Source: Williamsia sp. 1138
Lineage (GTDB): Bacteria > Actinomycetota > Actinomycetes > Mycobacteriales > Mycobacteriaceae
Length of the DNA stretch: 64,000 nt
Assembly: GCF_002095435.2 (NCBI RefSeq)
Contig: NZ_MJEJ02000046.1
Span: 155,438-219,437 of the forward strand
Direction of reading: 5' to 3'
The notes below the pieces were generated by a model. It saw only the letters and a list, made by a program, of their open reading frames with translations, did not search any database and was not told where the DNA came from. This document shows, piece after piece, positions 33,584 through 41,979 of this stretch. Position 1 is the stretch's first letter; every line of letters begins with the position of its first letter. The position numbers and the translations under genes are program-made.

Positions 33584-34454
33584 CGTCACTTTGGAGAAGG
33601 CAGCGCCGGTTGCCGAGATCGGAGCGCCGCCCCCCGCGACCGCTGCACCCGACAAGCCCAAGGCCCGCAAGCCTGTGGGCCGGACCATCCTGCGCACCGG
33701 CAACTGGGTGTTCCGCACGACCATCGTGCTGGCCCTGCTGCTCGTGTTCTGGGAGGTGGCCCCGCGGATCGGTCTGGTGGACAAAACGTTCTTGCCGCCG
33801 TTCTCCGATGTCGTCGACGCACTGATCAAGCTCGCGCAGAGCGGTCAACTGTCAGAACACATCTCGGCAAGTGTCGGGCGGGCGCTCAAGGGCTTCACGG
33901 TCGCCGTGGTCGTCGCCGTACCACTCGGCATCGTGATCGGCTGGTACCGCCCCGTCGCGCAGCTGCTCAACCCGGTCCTCGAGTTGTTCCGCAACACCGC
34001 CGCCCTGGCCCTGCTGCCGGTCTTCGTCCTGATCCTGGGTATCGGCGAGACGTCCAAGGTGGCGCTCGTCATCTACGCCTGCATGTTCCCCATCTTGCTC
34101 AACACCATCTCGGGCGTGCGCACCGTCGATCCCCTTTTGATCAAGTCCGCCCGTTCACTGGGCCTCTCGTCCTTCCGGCTCTTTCAGAAGGTGATCCTGC
34201 CTGCCGCACTACCGACCATCTTCACCGGCATCCGTCTGTCTGCTGCCGCCTCGATCCTCGTTCTCATCGCCGCCGAAATGGTGGGTGCGCGTTCAGGACT
34301 GGGCTACCTGATCATGGCCAGCCAGCTCAATTTCCAGATCCCGCAGATGTACGCCGGGATCTTGACCATCGCGCTGGTCGGACTCGTATTCAACTTCGTA
34401 CTGGTGATCATCGAACGCCGGTTCTCACGGTGGCGCACCCCCTCGAACGAATGA
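33576..34454 (+). CDS. ABC transporter permease, SsuC-like
   Basis: A 292-residue membrane subunit. After a Pro/Ala-rich cytoplasmic lead come six predicted helices; the EAA-type coupling loop appears around VDPLLIKSARSLGLSSFRLFQKVILPAALPTIFTG, typical of BPD_transp_1 sulfonate/taurine permeases. ATG 33576 lies inside the end of the ATPase gene. The long N-terminal lead (about 40 residues) is unusual but common in actinobacterial members. Confidence 0.92.
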   Translation: MSNVTLEKAAPVAEIGAPPPATAAPDKPKARKPVGRTILRTGNWVFRTTIVLALLLVFWEVAPRIGLVDKTFLPPFSDVVDALIKLAQSGQLSEHISASVGRALKGFTVAVVVAVPLGIVIGWYRPVAQLLNPVLELFRNTAALALLPVFVLILGIGETSKVALVIYACMFPILLNTISGVRTVDPLLIKSARSLGLSSFRLFQKVILPAALPTIFTGIRLSAAASILVLIAAEMVGARSGLGYLIMASQLNFQIPQMYAGILTIALVGLVFNFVLVIIERRFSRWRTPSNE

Positions 34455-34490
34455 CGTCCCACCCCACCACCTCTCGACCCTAGGAATCAC

Positions 34491-35828
34491 ATGTCACGCA
34501 CGTTGCACCTCAATGCTTTTGTCATGGGCGTCGGCCACCACGAGGCCGCCTGGCGCCATCCACGCACCGCCGAACACCACGTCCTCGACGTCGATCACTT
34601 CGTCCGGCTCGGTCAGATCGCCGAGCGCGGCAAGCTCGACTCGATCTTCTTCGCCGACGGTCTGGCGATCGGCCCGAACATCCGGCGCAACACCCAGGCC
34701 ATCTTCGAACCGATCACCCTGCTGTCGGCCATTGCCGGCGGGACCAGCAAGGTCGGTCTGATCGCCACCGCCTCAACGGGTTACAACCACCCGTACACCT
34801 TGGCTCGCGCCTTCGCCTCGCTCGAACACATCAGTGGCGGCCGGGCCGGCTGGAACATCGTCACATCGGGCAACAGCCAGGAGGCCCTCAACTTCGGCCT
34901 TGACTCCATCCCCGAGCACGCGGGCAGGTACCGCCGGGCCCAGGAGTTCGTCGACGTCGTGACGAAACTGTGGGACAGCTGGGATCAGGACGCCGTGGTG
35001 CTCGATGTGGAGGGCGCAGTCTTCGCCGATCCGGATCGGGTCCGGACCATCGACCACGTGGGAGAGCACTTCTCGGTTCGCGGTCCGTTGAACTCACCGC
35101 GATCCCCGCAGGGCAGGCCGGTACTGGTGCAGGCCGGGTCTTCGGAAGACGGCAAGGAACTCGCGGCGCACTACGCCGAGGTGGTCTTCACCGCGCAGCG
35201 CACCATCGCCGAGGGCCGAAGCTTCTACCAGGACCTCAAGAGCCGGTTGCCGAAGTACGGCCGCACGTACTCCGATCTGCAGATCCTTCCGGGCATAGTC
35301 CCCTTCATCGGCGCTACCGAGGCGGAGGCCAAAGCCCTCGAACGCGAGTTCACCGACCTCATCTCTCCCGACTACGCGCTCGGGCAGCTGTCGGCATTCT
35401 TCAACGTCGACCTCACGGGACTGTCCCTGGACGCCCGGCTCCCCGAGCTCCCACCGGAATCGGAGATCGAAGGACACAAGAGCCGGTCGACGCTTGTCCG
35501 GCAGCTCGCCGCGAAGGGTGACTTGACGATTCGGGAGCTGATCGGCGAACTCGGTGGCGGTCGGGGCCACCGCAGCATCGCAGGCACCCCCGAGCAGATC
35601 GCCGACGACCTGATCGCCTGGGTCGACGCCGATGCGGCTGACGGCTTCAACATCATGCCGCCCTACCTGCCGGGTGGTCTCGACGACTTCGTCGACCAGG
35701 TCGTTCCGATCCTGCAGGCGCGCGGCCGATTTCGCACGGACTACACGGAGTCGACCCTGCGGGGCCACTATGGCCTGGACGTACCCACCGCCGCCGAGTC
35801 ACGGGAGCAAGCAGCCACCGCGGTATGA
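34491..35828 (+). CDS. LLM-class FMN-dependent monooxygenase (NtaA/SnaA/DszA family)
   Basis: A 445-residue luciferase-like flavin monooxygenase of the NtaA/SnaA/DszA type; length and landmarks fit (LNAFVMGVGHHEAAWRHP, GKLDSIFFADGL, STGYNHPYTLARAFASLEHISGGRAGWNIVTSG, GRPVLVQAGSSEDGKELAA, GTPEQIADDLIAWVDADAADGFNIMPPYLPGGLDDF). These enzymes use FMNH2 and O2 to break C-S or C-N bonds in sulfones, sulfonates or chelators. Its place after a sulfonate-type importer suggests desulfonation. It needs a flavin reductase, and none is visible in this cluster. Its stop overlaps the MFS gene start (ATGA). Confidence 0.9.
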   Translation: MSRTLHLNAFVMGVGHHEAAWRHPRTAEHHVLDVDHFVRLGQIAERGKLDSIFFADGLAIGPNIRRNTQAIFEPITLLSAIAGGTSKVGLIATASTGYNHPYTLARAFASLEHISGGRAGWNIVTSGNSQEALNFGLDSIPEHAGRYRRAQEFVDVVTKLWDSWDQDAVVLDVEGAVFADPDRVRTIDHVGEHFSVRGPLNSPRSPQGRPVLVQAGSSEDGKELAAHYAEVVFTAQRTIAEGRSFYQDLKSRLPKYGRTYSDLQILPGIVPFIGATEAEAKALEREFTDLISPDYALGQLSAFFNVDLTGLSLDARLPELPPESEIEGHKSRSTLVRQLAAKGDLTIRELIGELGGGRGHRSIAGTPEQIADDLIAWVDADAADGFNIMPPYLPGGLDDFVDQVVPILQARGRFRTDYTESTLRGHYGLDVPTAAESREQAATAV

Positions 35829-37051
35829 CGGCGACCCTGGACGCTCAGCGTCCACTACGGTCGCTGGCAGGAACCGTCTACCTCCCGGCTGCGGCATACG
35901 GCATCGGGCAGGGGGCGGCCGCACCGGTGATGGTGCTGGCCGCCCTCGACCTCGGTGCCGGCGTGGCGATTGCCGGCCTCGCGGTGGCGCTGGTCGGACT
36001 CGGACAGGTGATCGGCGACACCTGCTCCGGCCAGATAGTCGCGCGCATCGGTGAACGCCGTTCGATCATCCTCGCGAGTTCGGTGGCGGCAGTGGGTGCA
36101 CTGACCTGCTTACTGGCGCAGGCGGTGTGGTTGCTGGCCCTGGGAATTCTGCTGGTGGGCCTGGCCAACGCCGTGTGGGGCCTGGCGCGGCAGAACTACC
36201 TGTCGCTGGCGGTGCCGTTCGAATGGCGGGCGCGGGCGATGTCGCTGTTCGGCGGAGCCATGCGATTCGGCTTCTTCGCCGGCCCGTTCATCGGTGCGGG
36301 CGCGATCGTGCTGATGGGGGCACGGGGTGGGTTCGTCGTGCAGCTGGTGGCGATCATCGTCGCCGGTCTCATGATGGCACGGCTGGCGGATCCACCAGGT
36401 GCAGGCGCGGTGCACTCACCGGTCAGCCTCCGCGGGGTGTTTGCCGAGCACGGCCGGTTGCTGTCGACCCTCGGTGCCGGATCACTGCTGCTCGGTGTCG
36501 CCCGCAGCTCGCGTGATGCGATATTGCCGTTGTGGGCCCACCACATCGGCCTCTCCCCCGCTGTGGCCAGCCTGCTGTTCGGCGTCGGTGCCGCGGCCGA
36601 CGTGATCTGCGCCTACCCTGCCGGACACCTGATGGATCGCTTCGGACGCACCTTCGTGGCAGTTCCCTCGATCCTGGTCCTGGCAGTGTCGTACGTGGCG
36701 CTGCCCTTCACCACTGCGGTGGCCGGCTTTGCGGCAGTAGCCGTCGTGATGGGCATCGGGAACGGTTTCGGCAACGGGGTGATCATGACCATCGGCGCCG
36801 ACGTGGCCCCGCAGACCGGTCGCGCCGAGTTCTTGGCCGCCTGGCGACTGACCCACGATGCAGGATTCTTCGCAGGGCCACTGGCGGTTGCAGCTGCGGC
36901 TGCGCTCTTCCCACTGTCGATCGCAGCGTTCACGGCGTCGGGTCTCTCCGCCGGGGGCGCACTGATGCTGGGCAAGTATGTTCCGGAGTACACACGCGAC
37001 ACGTTCGCCTCGAGCAGGGAGAAGGCACATGGATCTGGGTCTGACCGGTAA
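35825..37051 (+). CDS. MFS transporter
   Basis: A 408-residue major facilitator protein with about twelve hydrophobic segments. The cytoplasmic loop between helices 2 and 3 carries the family motif in modified form (CSGQIVARIGERRSI), and the equivalent in the second half is GHLMDRFGRT. A position between a monooxygenase and an SDR in one coupled operon suggests export of a product such as sulfite or an acid, or import of the substrate. Direction cannot be told from sequence. It overlaps the SDR gene by 23 bases. Confidence 0.88.
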   Translation: MTATLDAQRPLRSLAGTVYLPAAAYGIGQGAAAPVMVLAALDLGAGVAIAGLAVALVGLGQVIGDTCSGQIVARIGERRSIILASSVAAVGALTCLLAQAVWLLALGILLVGLANAVWGLARQNYLSLAVPFEWRARAMSLFGGAMRFGFFAGPFIGAGAIVLMGARGGFVVQLVAIIVAGLMMARLADPPGAGAVHSPVSLRGVFAEHGRLLSTLGAGSLLLGVARSSRDAILPLWAHHIGLSPAVASLLFGVGAAADVICAYPAGHLMDRFGRTFVAVPSILVLAVSYVALPFTTAVAGFAAVAVVMGIGNGFGNGVIMTIGADVAPQTGRAEFLAAWRLTHDAGFFAGPLAVAAAAALFPLSIAAFTASGLSAGGALMLGKYVPEYTRDTFASSREKAHGSGSDR

Positions 37052-37826
37052 GCGGGCGATCGTCACCGGTGGCAGCAAGGGCATCGGACTGGCGATCGCC
37101 ACCGCACTGGCCGCCGAAGGGTCTGACGTCGTCATCGCGGCGCGCGGGGTCGAGGCGCTGAACACGGCGGCCGCCGACATCGCCGAGAAGTCGGGCCGCA
37201 AGGTCGTGGGCATCCCGGTCGATACCGGCGACGACGCGTCCGTGCAGGCCCTGGTGGACCGCGCGGTCGCAGAGTTGGGTGGGGTCGACATCCTGGTGAA
37301 CTCGGCCGCGACACCATGGAGTGCCGGCAAGCCGACCGATTTCGCGGCCACCACCGACGACGTCGTCCGGCGTGAGGTCGAGATCAAGGTGCTCGGTTAC
37401 CTGCGAACGGCTCGGGCAGTGGCGCCCCACCTCATCGACCAGGGCTGGGGACGCATCATAAACATCAGCGGACTCGGTGCCCGACAGGCCAATTCGATCG
37501 CCCAGACCATCCGCAACGTCAGCGTGTCGGCGCTCACCAAAAACTTGGCCGATGAACTCGGCCCACACGGCATCAACGTCACCGTCGTACACCCGGGCCG
37601 TACCCGCACGGCACGACTCGATCAGCAACTGGCAGAGAAGTCCGCCGAGACCGGTGTTCCCGTCGCCGACCTCGAAGAAGAGCTGGCCACCAACTCGATC
37701 CGCCGGATCGTCGATGCCTCCGAGGTCGCTGACGTCGTCGCGTTCCTCGCCTCACCGCGCAGTATCGGGATCACCGGCGACGCGATAGCCGTCGGTGGCG
37801 GAGTCGTCGGACCCGTCTACTACTGA
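37029..37826 (+). CDS. Short-chain dehydrogenase/reductase without the usual YxxxK motif
   Basis: A 265-residue SDR-fold protein with the NAD(P) loop VTGGSKGIG, the strand VDILVNSAA (NNAG-equivalent) and INISG. Where a normal SDR has YxxxK, this has Gln159 and Asn163 (QTIRN), counted back from the conserved LTKNLADELG helix. The catalytic Tyr and Lys are therefore replaced, and oxidoreductase activity is uncertain; it could bind cofactor only or do another reaction. ATG 37029 is chosen over the longer frame. It is the last gene of the transport operon and its stop is 2 bases from the end of the convergent SnoaL-like gene. Confidence 0.85.
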   Translation: MDLGLTGKRAIVTGGSKGIGLAIATALAAEGSDVVIAARGVEALNTAAADIAEKSGRKVVGIPVDTGDDASVQALVDRAVAELGGVDILVNSAATPWSAGKPTDFAATTDDVVRREVEIKVLGYLRTARAVAPHLIDQGWGRIINISGLGARQANSIAQTIRNVSVSALTKNLADELGPHGINVTVVHPGRTRTARLDQQLAEKSAETGVPVADLEEELATNSIRRIVDASEVADVVAFLASPRSIGITGDAIAVGGGVVGPVYY

Positions 37827-37828
37827 GA

Positions 37829-38278
37829 TCAGATCTGGCCGGTGGCGTCGTAGATCCACGACGTGTCGGCGGCGGCCAGCGTATCCATCCAGTCCGATGG
37901 GGCCGTGTTCGCCAGGCCACCGAAGTCCCAGTAGTCCTTCCAGAGGGTGATCTTGCCGTCGACCACTTTGTGCACGGTTACGAAGGCCAGGGTCGCGGTC
38001 TCGCCGGTCGCCCAGGTCCACGTCTCGCTGTGCTCGTACATCACGTCCGCGCCGTCGGAGATCAGCAGGCCATCGTGGTTGATGTAGTCGGCGAGGCTCT
38101 CCAGCCCGACCTTCAATCGCTTGACGATGTCATCGGGACCTCGGGCGGCGAGTCCGGGACCGACCGGCATGTCGATATAGATGCAATCGTCGGACACAAA
38201 TCCTTTGACCCCCTCCCAGTCTCGCTTGCTCAGCGCGGCCCAGAGACCCAGCACTACGGACTTGTTGTCAGCTGACAC
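37829..38278 (-). CDS. SnoaL-like / limonene-epoxide-hydrolase-type protein
   Basis: A 149-residue NTF2-fold protein. The stretch VVLGLWAALSKRDWEGVKGFVSDDCIYIDMPVGPGLAARGPDDIVKRL is the standard SnoaL/LEH opening; it continues with HSETWTW, FVTVHKVVDGKITLWKDYWD. Members are cyclases, hydrolases or isomerases of small molecules. GTG 38278 has AGAGG about eight bases upstream; the longer frame does not fit the domain. It overlaps the upstream amidohydrolase by 11 bases, so both should be made together and may act on one pathway. Confidence 0.82.
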   Translation of the reverse strand: MSADNKSVVLGLWAALSKRDWEGVKGFVSDDCIYIDMPVGPGLAARGPDDIVKRLKVGLESLADYINHDGLLISDGADVMYEHSETWTWATGETATLAFVTVHKVVDGKITLWKDYWDFGGLANTAPSDWMDTLAAADTSWIYDATGQI

Positions 38279-40037
38279 GCTCGTACCTCTTTTCGTTCGC
38301 GTGTGCGGGAAGGAAGCGTCCGATGCGTTTGTGGCCCAGCACATCCGCCGGGCGGCCGTCGGTGAACACCGTCTCACCGCCCACCATGACGGTGCGTACC
38401 GTGCGTTCGTTGCGGTTCACCATGCGCGAGAGTCCGCCGAACTGCTCGACCTCCGCCTCGTGATAGTCCTCGAGGGAGCCGTCGAGATGCTCGGGGTCGA
38501 GCACGAACAGGTCAGCACGGTCGCCGACGCGCAGGTGCCCGGCGTCGATGCCGTACCAGTCACCGAGTTCTCCGGTCAGCCGGTGGACGGCGTGTTCGAC
38601 GGACATGAACGGCTCACCGGCGCGGGCCGCGGTGTGCACGTGCCGGAGCAGCCGCAGCCCGAAGTTGTAGAACGCCATACTCCGTAGGTGCGCGCCGGCG
38701 TCAGAGAAGCCGATCTGGATCCCGGGATCCCTGGCGAGCTTCTTGAGCAGCTCGGGCCGGTGGTTGGAGATGGTGGTGCGCCAGCGGATCTTGGGTCCGT
38801 GCTCGAGCAGGAGGTCGAGATACGCGTCCACCGGATGCAGGCCACCGCGGTCGAGTCCGACGTCGCCGAAGGTCTTGCCGACCACGGCGGCGTCCGGGCA
38901 TTCGACGATCTCTGCGTCGAAGAAGTCCCGGTGCCAGACCCGCGGTCCGTACTTCTTGTCGTAGTCCTTGCGAAAGCGGCGGCGGTAGCCCTCGTCGCGC
39001 ATCAGCTCGTTGCGATCGATCTCGTCTTGCAGATGCAACGCCGCCGCGCCGGAGCCGAACTCCTCGAACACGGCCAGTTCCATGCCGTCGGCGTAGACCT
39101 CGAACGGCACCGGCAGGTGCTGCCACCGGAAATCGCCACCGAGCCTGTTGATCAGCCTGGCCATCGGGCCCATCGCATGGACGACCTCGGGTCGGGCTTT
39201 GATGTCGGCCGCGGACAGCAGGCTCGTCTTCAGTTGCGGCCGTCCGATGCCCAGCGATGTGAACAGCTGCGACAGCACGTTGAGCGGGCGTGAGATGTCA
39301 GGCCCTGACTGCAGCACCCGCTTGCGCCCCCGCAAGATCGCATTGAGCCGGCGTAACTCTCGCCGTTTCGCATACGTGGACGGCAGAGTCCGGGACCGGC
39401 AGACGACGCCGTCGAGTTTGTCGAAGAGCAGTTGCTGCGACGACAACCCGACGAAACCCGCATCCAGGGCCTTGATGAGCATGCGCTCCATCCGGACCTG
39501 TTCGGTTGCCGTGGGAACCACGTCGCCTCGGGTCGCCCGGTCGAGGCCCATTGCTGCCGCCCGGATGTCGGAGTGCCCGATGAAGGCTGCGACGTTCGGG
39601 CCGAGAGCCAGCGAGGAGAGCGCGTCGACGTATTCGCGGGCGTTGCGCCACGTCCGGTGCCGCTCGATGTTGGAGATGACATGGCTGCGCGGGATCGCTT
39701 CCACGCGCCCGAAGAGATCCCCTGCCACCTCGGCGTCGACGTGGATGGTCGACAACGAGCACGAACCGAGCAGCACTGTGGTCACGCCGTGCCGCAGCGA
39801 CTCGCTCAGACCAGGACCGCCGAGCACCTCGACGTCGTAGTGGGTGTGGATGTCGACCATGCCCGGCAGCACCCACAGCCCCGCTGCATCGATGATGTCG
39901 GCACAACCGTCGGCGTCGATCGGCTCGGCGGAGATCAGCGCGATGCGACCATCGCGGATACCGATGTCGCGGACAGCCGATGCCGCGCCGGTGCCGTCGA
40001 ACCACCGGCCTCGGCGGATCACTGTGTCGAAGGCCAT
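38268..40037 (-). CDS. N-acyl-D-amino-acid deacylase-type amidohydrolase
   Basis: A 589-residue metal-dependent amidohydrolase. The N-terminal metal site is GMVDIHTHYDVEVL (H64, H66), the family-typical GVTTVLLGSCS follows, and the conserved Asp and His lie in GFSDAGAHLRSM. The C-terminal composite beta-sandwich includes GHLRVGDRADLFVLDPE and RTVMVGGETVFTDGRPADVLGHKRIGRFL. Closest named relatives are N-acyl-D-amino-acid deacylases, but many actinobacterial members of this subgroup have unknown amide, lactam or carbamate substrates. It overlaps the SnoaL-like gene by 11 bases, forming a two-gene unit. Confidence 0.87.
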   Translation of the reverse strand: MAFDTVIRRGRWFDGTGAASAVRDIGIRDGRIALISAEPIDADGCADIIDAAGLWVLPGMVDIHTHYDVEVLGGPGLSESLRHGVTTVLLGSCSLSTIHVDAEVAGDLFGRVEAIPRSHVISNIERHRTWRNAREYVDALSSLALGPNVAAFIGHSDIRAAAMGLDRATRGDVVPTATEQVRMERMLIKALDAGFVGLSSQQLLFDKLDGVVCRSRTLPSTYAKRRELRRLNAILRGRKRVLQSGPDISRPLNVLSQLFTSLGIGRPQLKTSLLSAADIKARPEVVHAMGPMARLINRLGGDFRWQHLPVPFEVYADGMELAVFEEFGSGAAALHLQDEIDRNELMRDEGYRRRFRKDYDKKYGPRVWHRDFFDAEIVECPDAAVVGKTFGDVGLDRGGLHPVDAYLDLLLEHGPKIRWRTTISNHRPELLKKLARDPGIQIGFSDAGAHLRSMAFYNFGLRLLRHVHTAARAGEPFMSVEHAVHRLTGELGDWYGIDAGHLRVGDRADLFVLDPEHLDGSLEDYHEAEVEQFGGLSRMVNRNERTVRTVMVGGETVFTDGRPADVLGHKRIGRFLPAHANEKRYERVS

Positions 40038-40144
40038 GGGTCGGATTACAACCCCGCCGGCGTCGCTACGTCAGGTGAATCGGCGAATTGAGTCGAACTT
40101 GCGAATCATGTTGGCATAGCGCAAATAATCTGCACCCAATGCCG

Positions 40145-41314
40145 TCATACCGGCGGTGGTTTGTGATCGGCAACCAGCTTTTCCGCCAGCTCGTAGTCGT
40201 CGTCACTGTTGTAGGTGAGCCCGCCTACGGTCACGCCGCCGCGCTCGTACCAGACGGTGAAGCCACCTTCCGGAAAACCACCGTTGCGTTCGACGAGATG
40301 TGCGGAGTCATAACCGTCGCCCCATGCCGCGTACTTGAGGGTGTGATTGCCGATGGTGGTCCAGAATCCCGGTACCGCATCCCACGATTTCTCGACCCCG
40401 GCTGCCGTCGCGCCGGCCACCTCTCCCTGGTCCACGGCATCCTGCCAATGTTCGGTCGCGACCTGGCGTCCGGCGGCAGTGTTGTGCGCAGTCGAGACGT
40501 CTCCGACGGCAAGTACACCGGCCGCGCTGGTGCGCATACGTTCGTCGACGACGATCCGGCCCTCGTCGACCGTCAGGCCCGCCGATTCCGCAAGCTCCGC
40601 GCACGGCGAGATGCCGGTCGCCGCGAGGATGAGGTCGGCATTGATACGGACGCCGTCGTCCAGGGTCACCGCCCCCGGTTCGATCTTGACGACGTTGGGA
40701 CCGCCGACGTAGCGCACGTGGGAGTCGTCGAGCATCGCCCGGATTCTGGCGCCGGCATCCGGACCGAGACGGCGTTCCTGCGGGACATCGTCCGGCGCGA
40801 CGAGGGTCGTGGTCACCCCGCGCGCAGCGAGCGACGCGGCGGCCTCACAACCGATGAACCCTGCGCCGATGACCACCGCCGAAGCAGTCTGCTCGGCGGC
40901 ATCACGCAGGTCGGCGGCCTCACGGAAGGATCGCAGTAACAGTGCGTGTTCGCCGCCGGGCACCGGAATCGGCACCGGTTGGGCCCCCGTTGCGATGATC
41001 GCGGTGCCGAATTCGATGGTCTCGCTGGTCGAGAGCTTCGCGTTCTTGGTGGTGGTGTCGAGTTCGACAACCGTGGTGTCGGTGCGGACTTCGACGTTGT
41101 GCTCGCTGTACCACTCCCGTGGATGCAACGCGATGTCGTCGGGGCCGCTGTCCCCCTGCAGGTAGTCCTTGCTCAGGGGCGGCCGAAAGTACGGCAGATC
41201 GGGATCAGTCGTCACGATCAGCACTCGACCGCTGCCGCCGTTGTCGCGATAGCTTTCCGCCGCCGACACTGCGCCGGGCCCGCTGCCGATGATCAGTAGC
41301 TCTGTGCTGTTCAT
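40145..41314 (-). CDS. FAD-dependent NAD(P) oxidoreductase, ferredoxin/rubredoxin-reductase-like
   Basis: A 389-residue two-dinucleotide-fold flavoprotein. FAD loop: LLIIGSGPGAVSAAESYR; NAD(P) loop: AVVIGAGFIGCEAAASLAARG; second FAD motif: AGVLAVGDVSTA. The PYFRPPLSKDYLQG stretch is typical of reductases that serve dioxygenases or P450s through ferredoxin or rubredoxin. ATG 41314 (MNSTELLIIGSG) is preferred over the opening at 41350. No ferredoxin gene is adjacent. It is divergent from the VOC gene, with a 25-base inverted repeat between them. Confidence 0.87.
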   Translation of the reverse strand: MNSTELLIIGSGPGAVSAAESYRDNGGSGRVLIVTTDPDLPYFRPPLSKDYLQGDSGPDDIALHPREWYSEHNVEVRTDTTVVELDTTTKNAKLSTSETIEFGTAIIATGAQPVPIPVPGGEHALLLRSFREAADLRDAAEQTASAVVIGAGFIGCEAAASLAARGVTTTLVAPDDVPQERRLGPDAGARIRAMLDDSHVRYVGGPNVVKIEPGAVTLDDGVRINADLILAATGISPCAELAESAGLTVDEGRIVVDERMRTSAAGVLAVGDVSTAHNTAAGRQVATEHWQDAVDQGEVAGATAAGVEKSWDAVPGFWTTIGNHTLKYAAWGDGYDSAHLVERNGGFPEGGFTVWYERGGVTVGGLTYNSDDDYELAEKLVADHKPPPV

Positions 41315-41348
41315 GCGCCTCGCGTACCCCAATTGAACCCCAGCGAAC

Positions 41349-41373
41349 ATTGAGGACCGAAACTGTCCTCAAT
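41349..41373. promoter_or_regulatory. Operator-like inverted repeat in a divergent promoter
   Basis: ATTGAGGAC and GTCCTCAAT (perfect 9-base arms, 7-base spacer) lie in the 118-base gap between the FAD oxidoreductase and the VOC protein genes. The position suits coordinated control of both. Confidence 0.5.
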
Positions 41374-41432
41374 CGTTGCGATGATGTTCTCAGCAGCAAA
41401 ACAAGAAATCACCGCACGCACTGGAGGAAATC

Positions 41433-41804
41433 ATGAACTGGACACTCGAACTCGTCATCCTTCCCGTCACCGACGTCGACCGCGCACGGGACTTCTACAA
41501 GAAGGTCGGCTTCAACGTCGACCACGACCACGTGGTCTCCGACGAGGTCCGCTTCGTCCAGATGACGCCACCCGGATCGGCCTGCTCCATCGCCTTCGGC
41601 AAAGGCCTCACCGACGCCGAGCCCGGCTCGGTCAAAGGCCTGCAAGTAGTTGTCTCCGACATCCAGGAGGCCCACGACCACCTGCAGTCCGTCGGCATCG
41701 ACCCAGGCGAGATCGACATCCAGCCCTGGGGCCACTTCGTCGGCTTCTCCGATCCCGACGGCAATCAGTGGGCCGTGCAATACATGCCCTACCGCAACGC
41801 CTGA
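41433..41804 (+). CDS. VOC family (glyoxalase/bleomycin-resistance fold) protein
   Basis: A 123-residue protein with the paired beta-alpha-beta-beta-beta units of the vicinal oxygen chelate fold: LELVILPVTDVDRARDFYKKVGFNVDHDHV, then GLQVVVSDIQEAHDHLQSVGI and the closing strand WGHFVGFSDPDGNQWAVQYM. The metal-binding Glu/His pattern of true glyoxalases is incomplete, so the activity is unknown. GGAGGAA lies about six bases before the ATG. It is divergent from an FAD oxidoreductase. Confidence 0.87.
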   Translation: MNWTLELVILPVTDVDRARDFYKKVGFNVDHDHVVSDEVRFVQMTPPGSACSIAFGKGLTDAEPGSVKGLQVVVSDIQEAHDHLQSVGIDPGEIDIQPWGHFVGFSDPDGNQWAVQYMPYRNA

Positions 41805-41819
41805 CCTCCCCCACCCCTC

Positions 41820-41889
41820 AAATTCGCGCCATCTGCGTGCGTACGCGCCAGTTGCAACCGGCGCGAACGCGTGGAGGTGGCGCGAATTT
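41820..41889. repeat. Nested palindromic repeat, copy 1
   Basis: Outer arms AAATTCGCGCCA (41820-41831) and TGGCGCGAATTT (41878-41889) enclose an inner hairpin built on CGCGCC and GGCGCG (41844-41865). A second, better-paired copy lies at 42941-43014, on the other side of the AbiEi-like gene. The copies share arm sequence and the GCGTACGCGCCAG core but differ in the loops, so they are related repeats and not a recent exact duplication. Confidence 0.8.
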
Positions 41890-41979
41890 CTGTCCACAGA
41901 CCGGTCGGGTGTCCACAGGCCCGCCGTCGAAGGACCAAATCGCGCGAGCTCTGTCGGTGCCGATTCCGACAGTCGGTTC

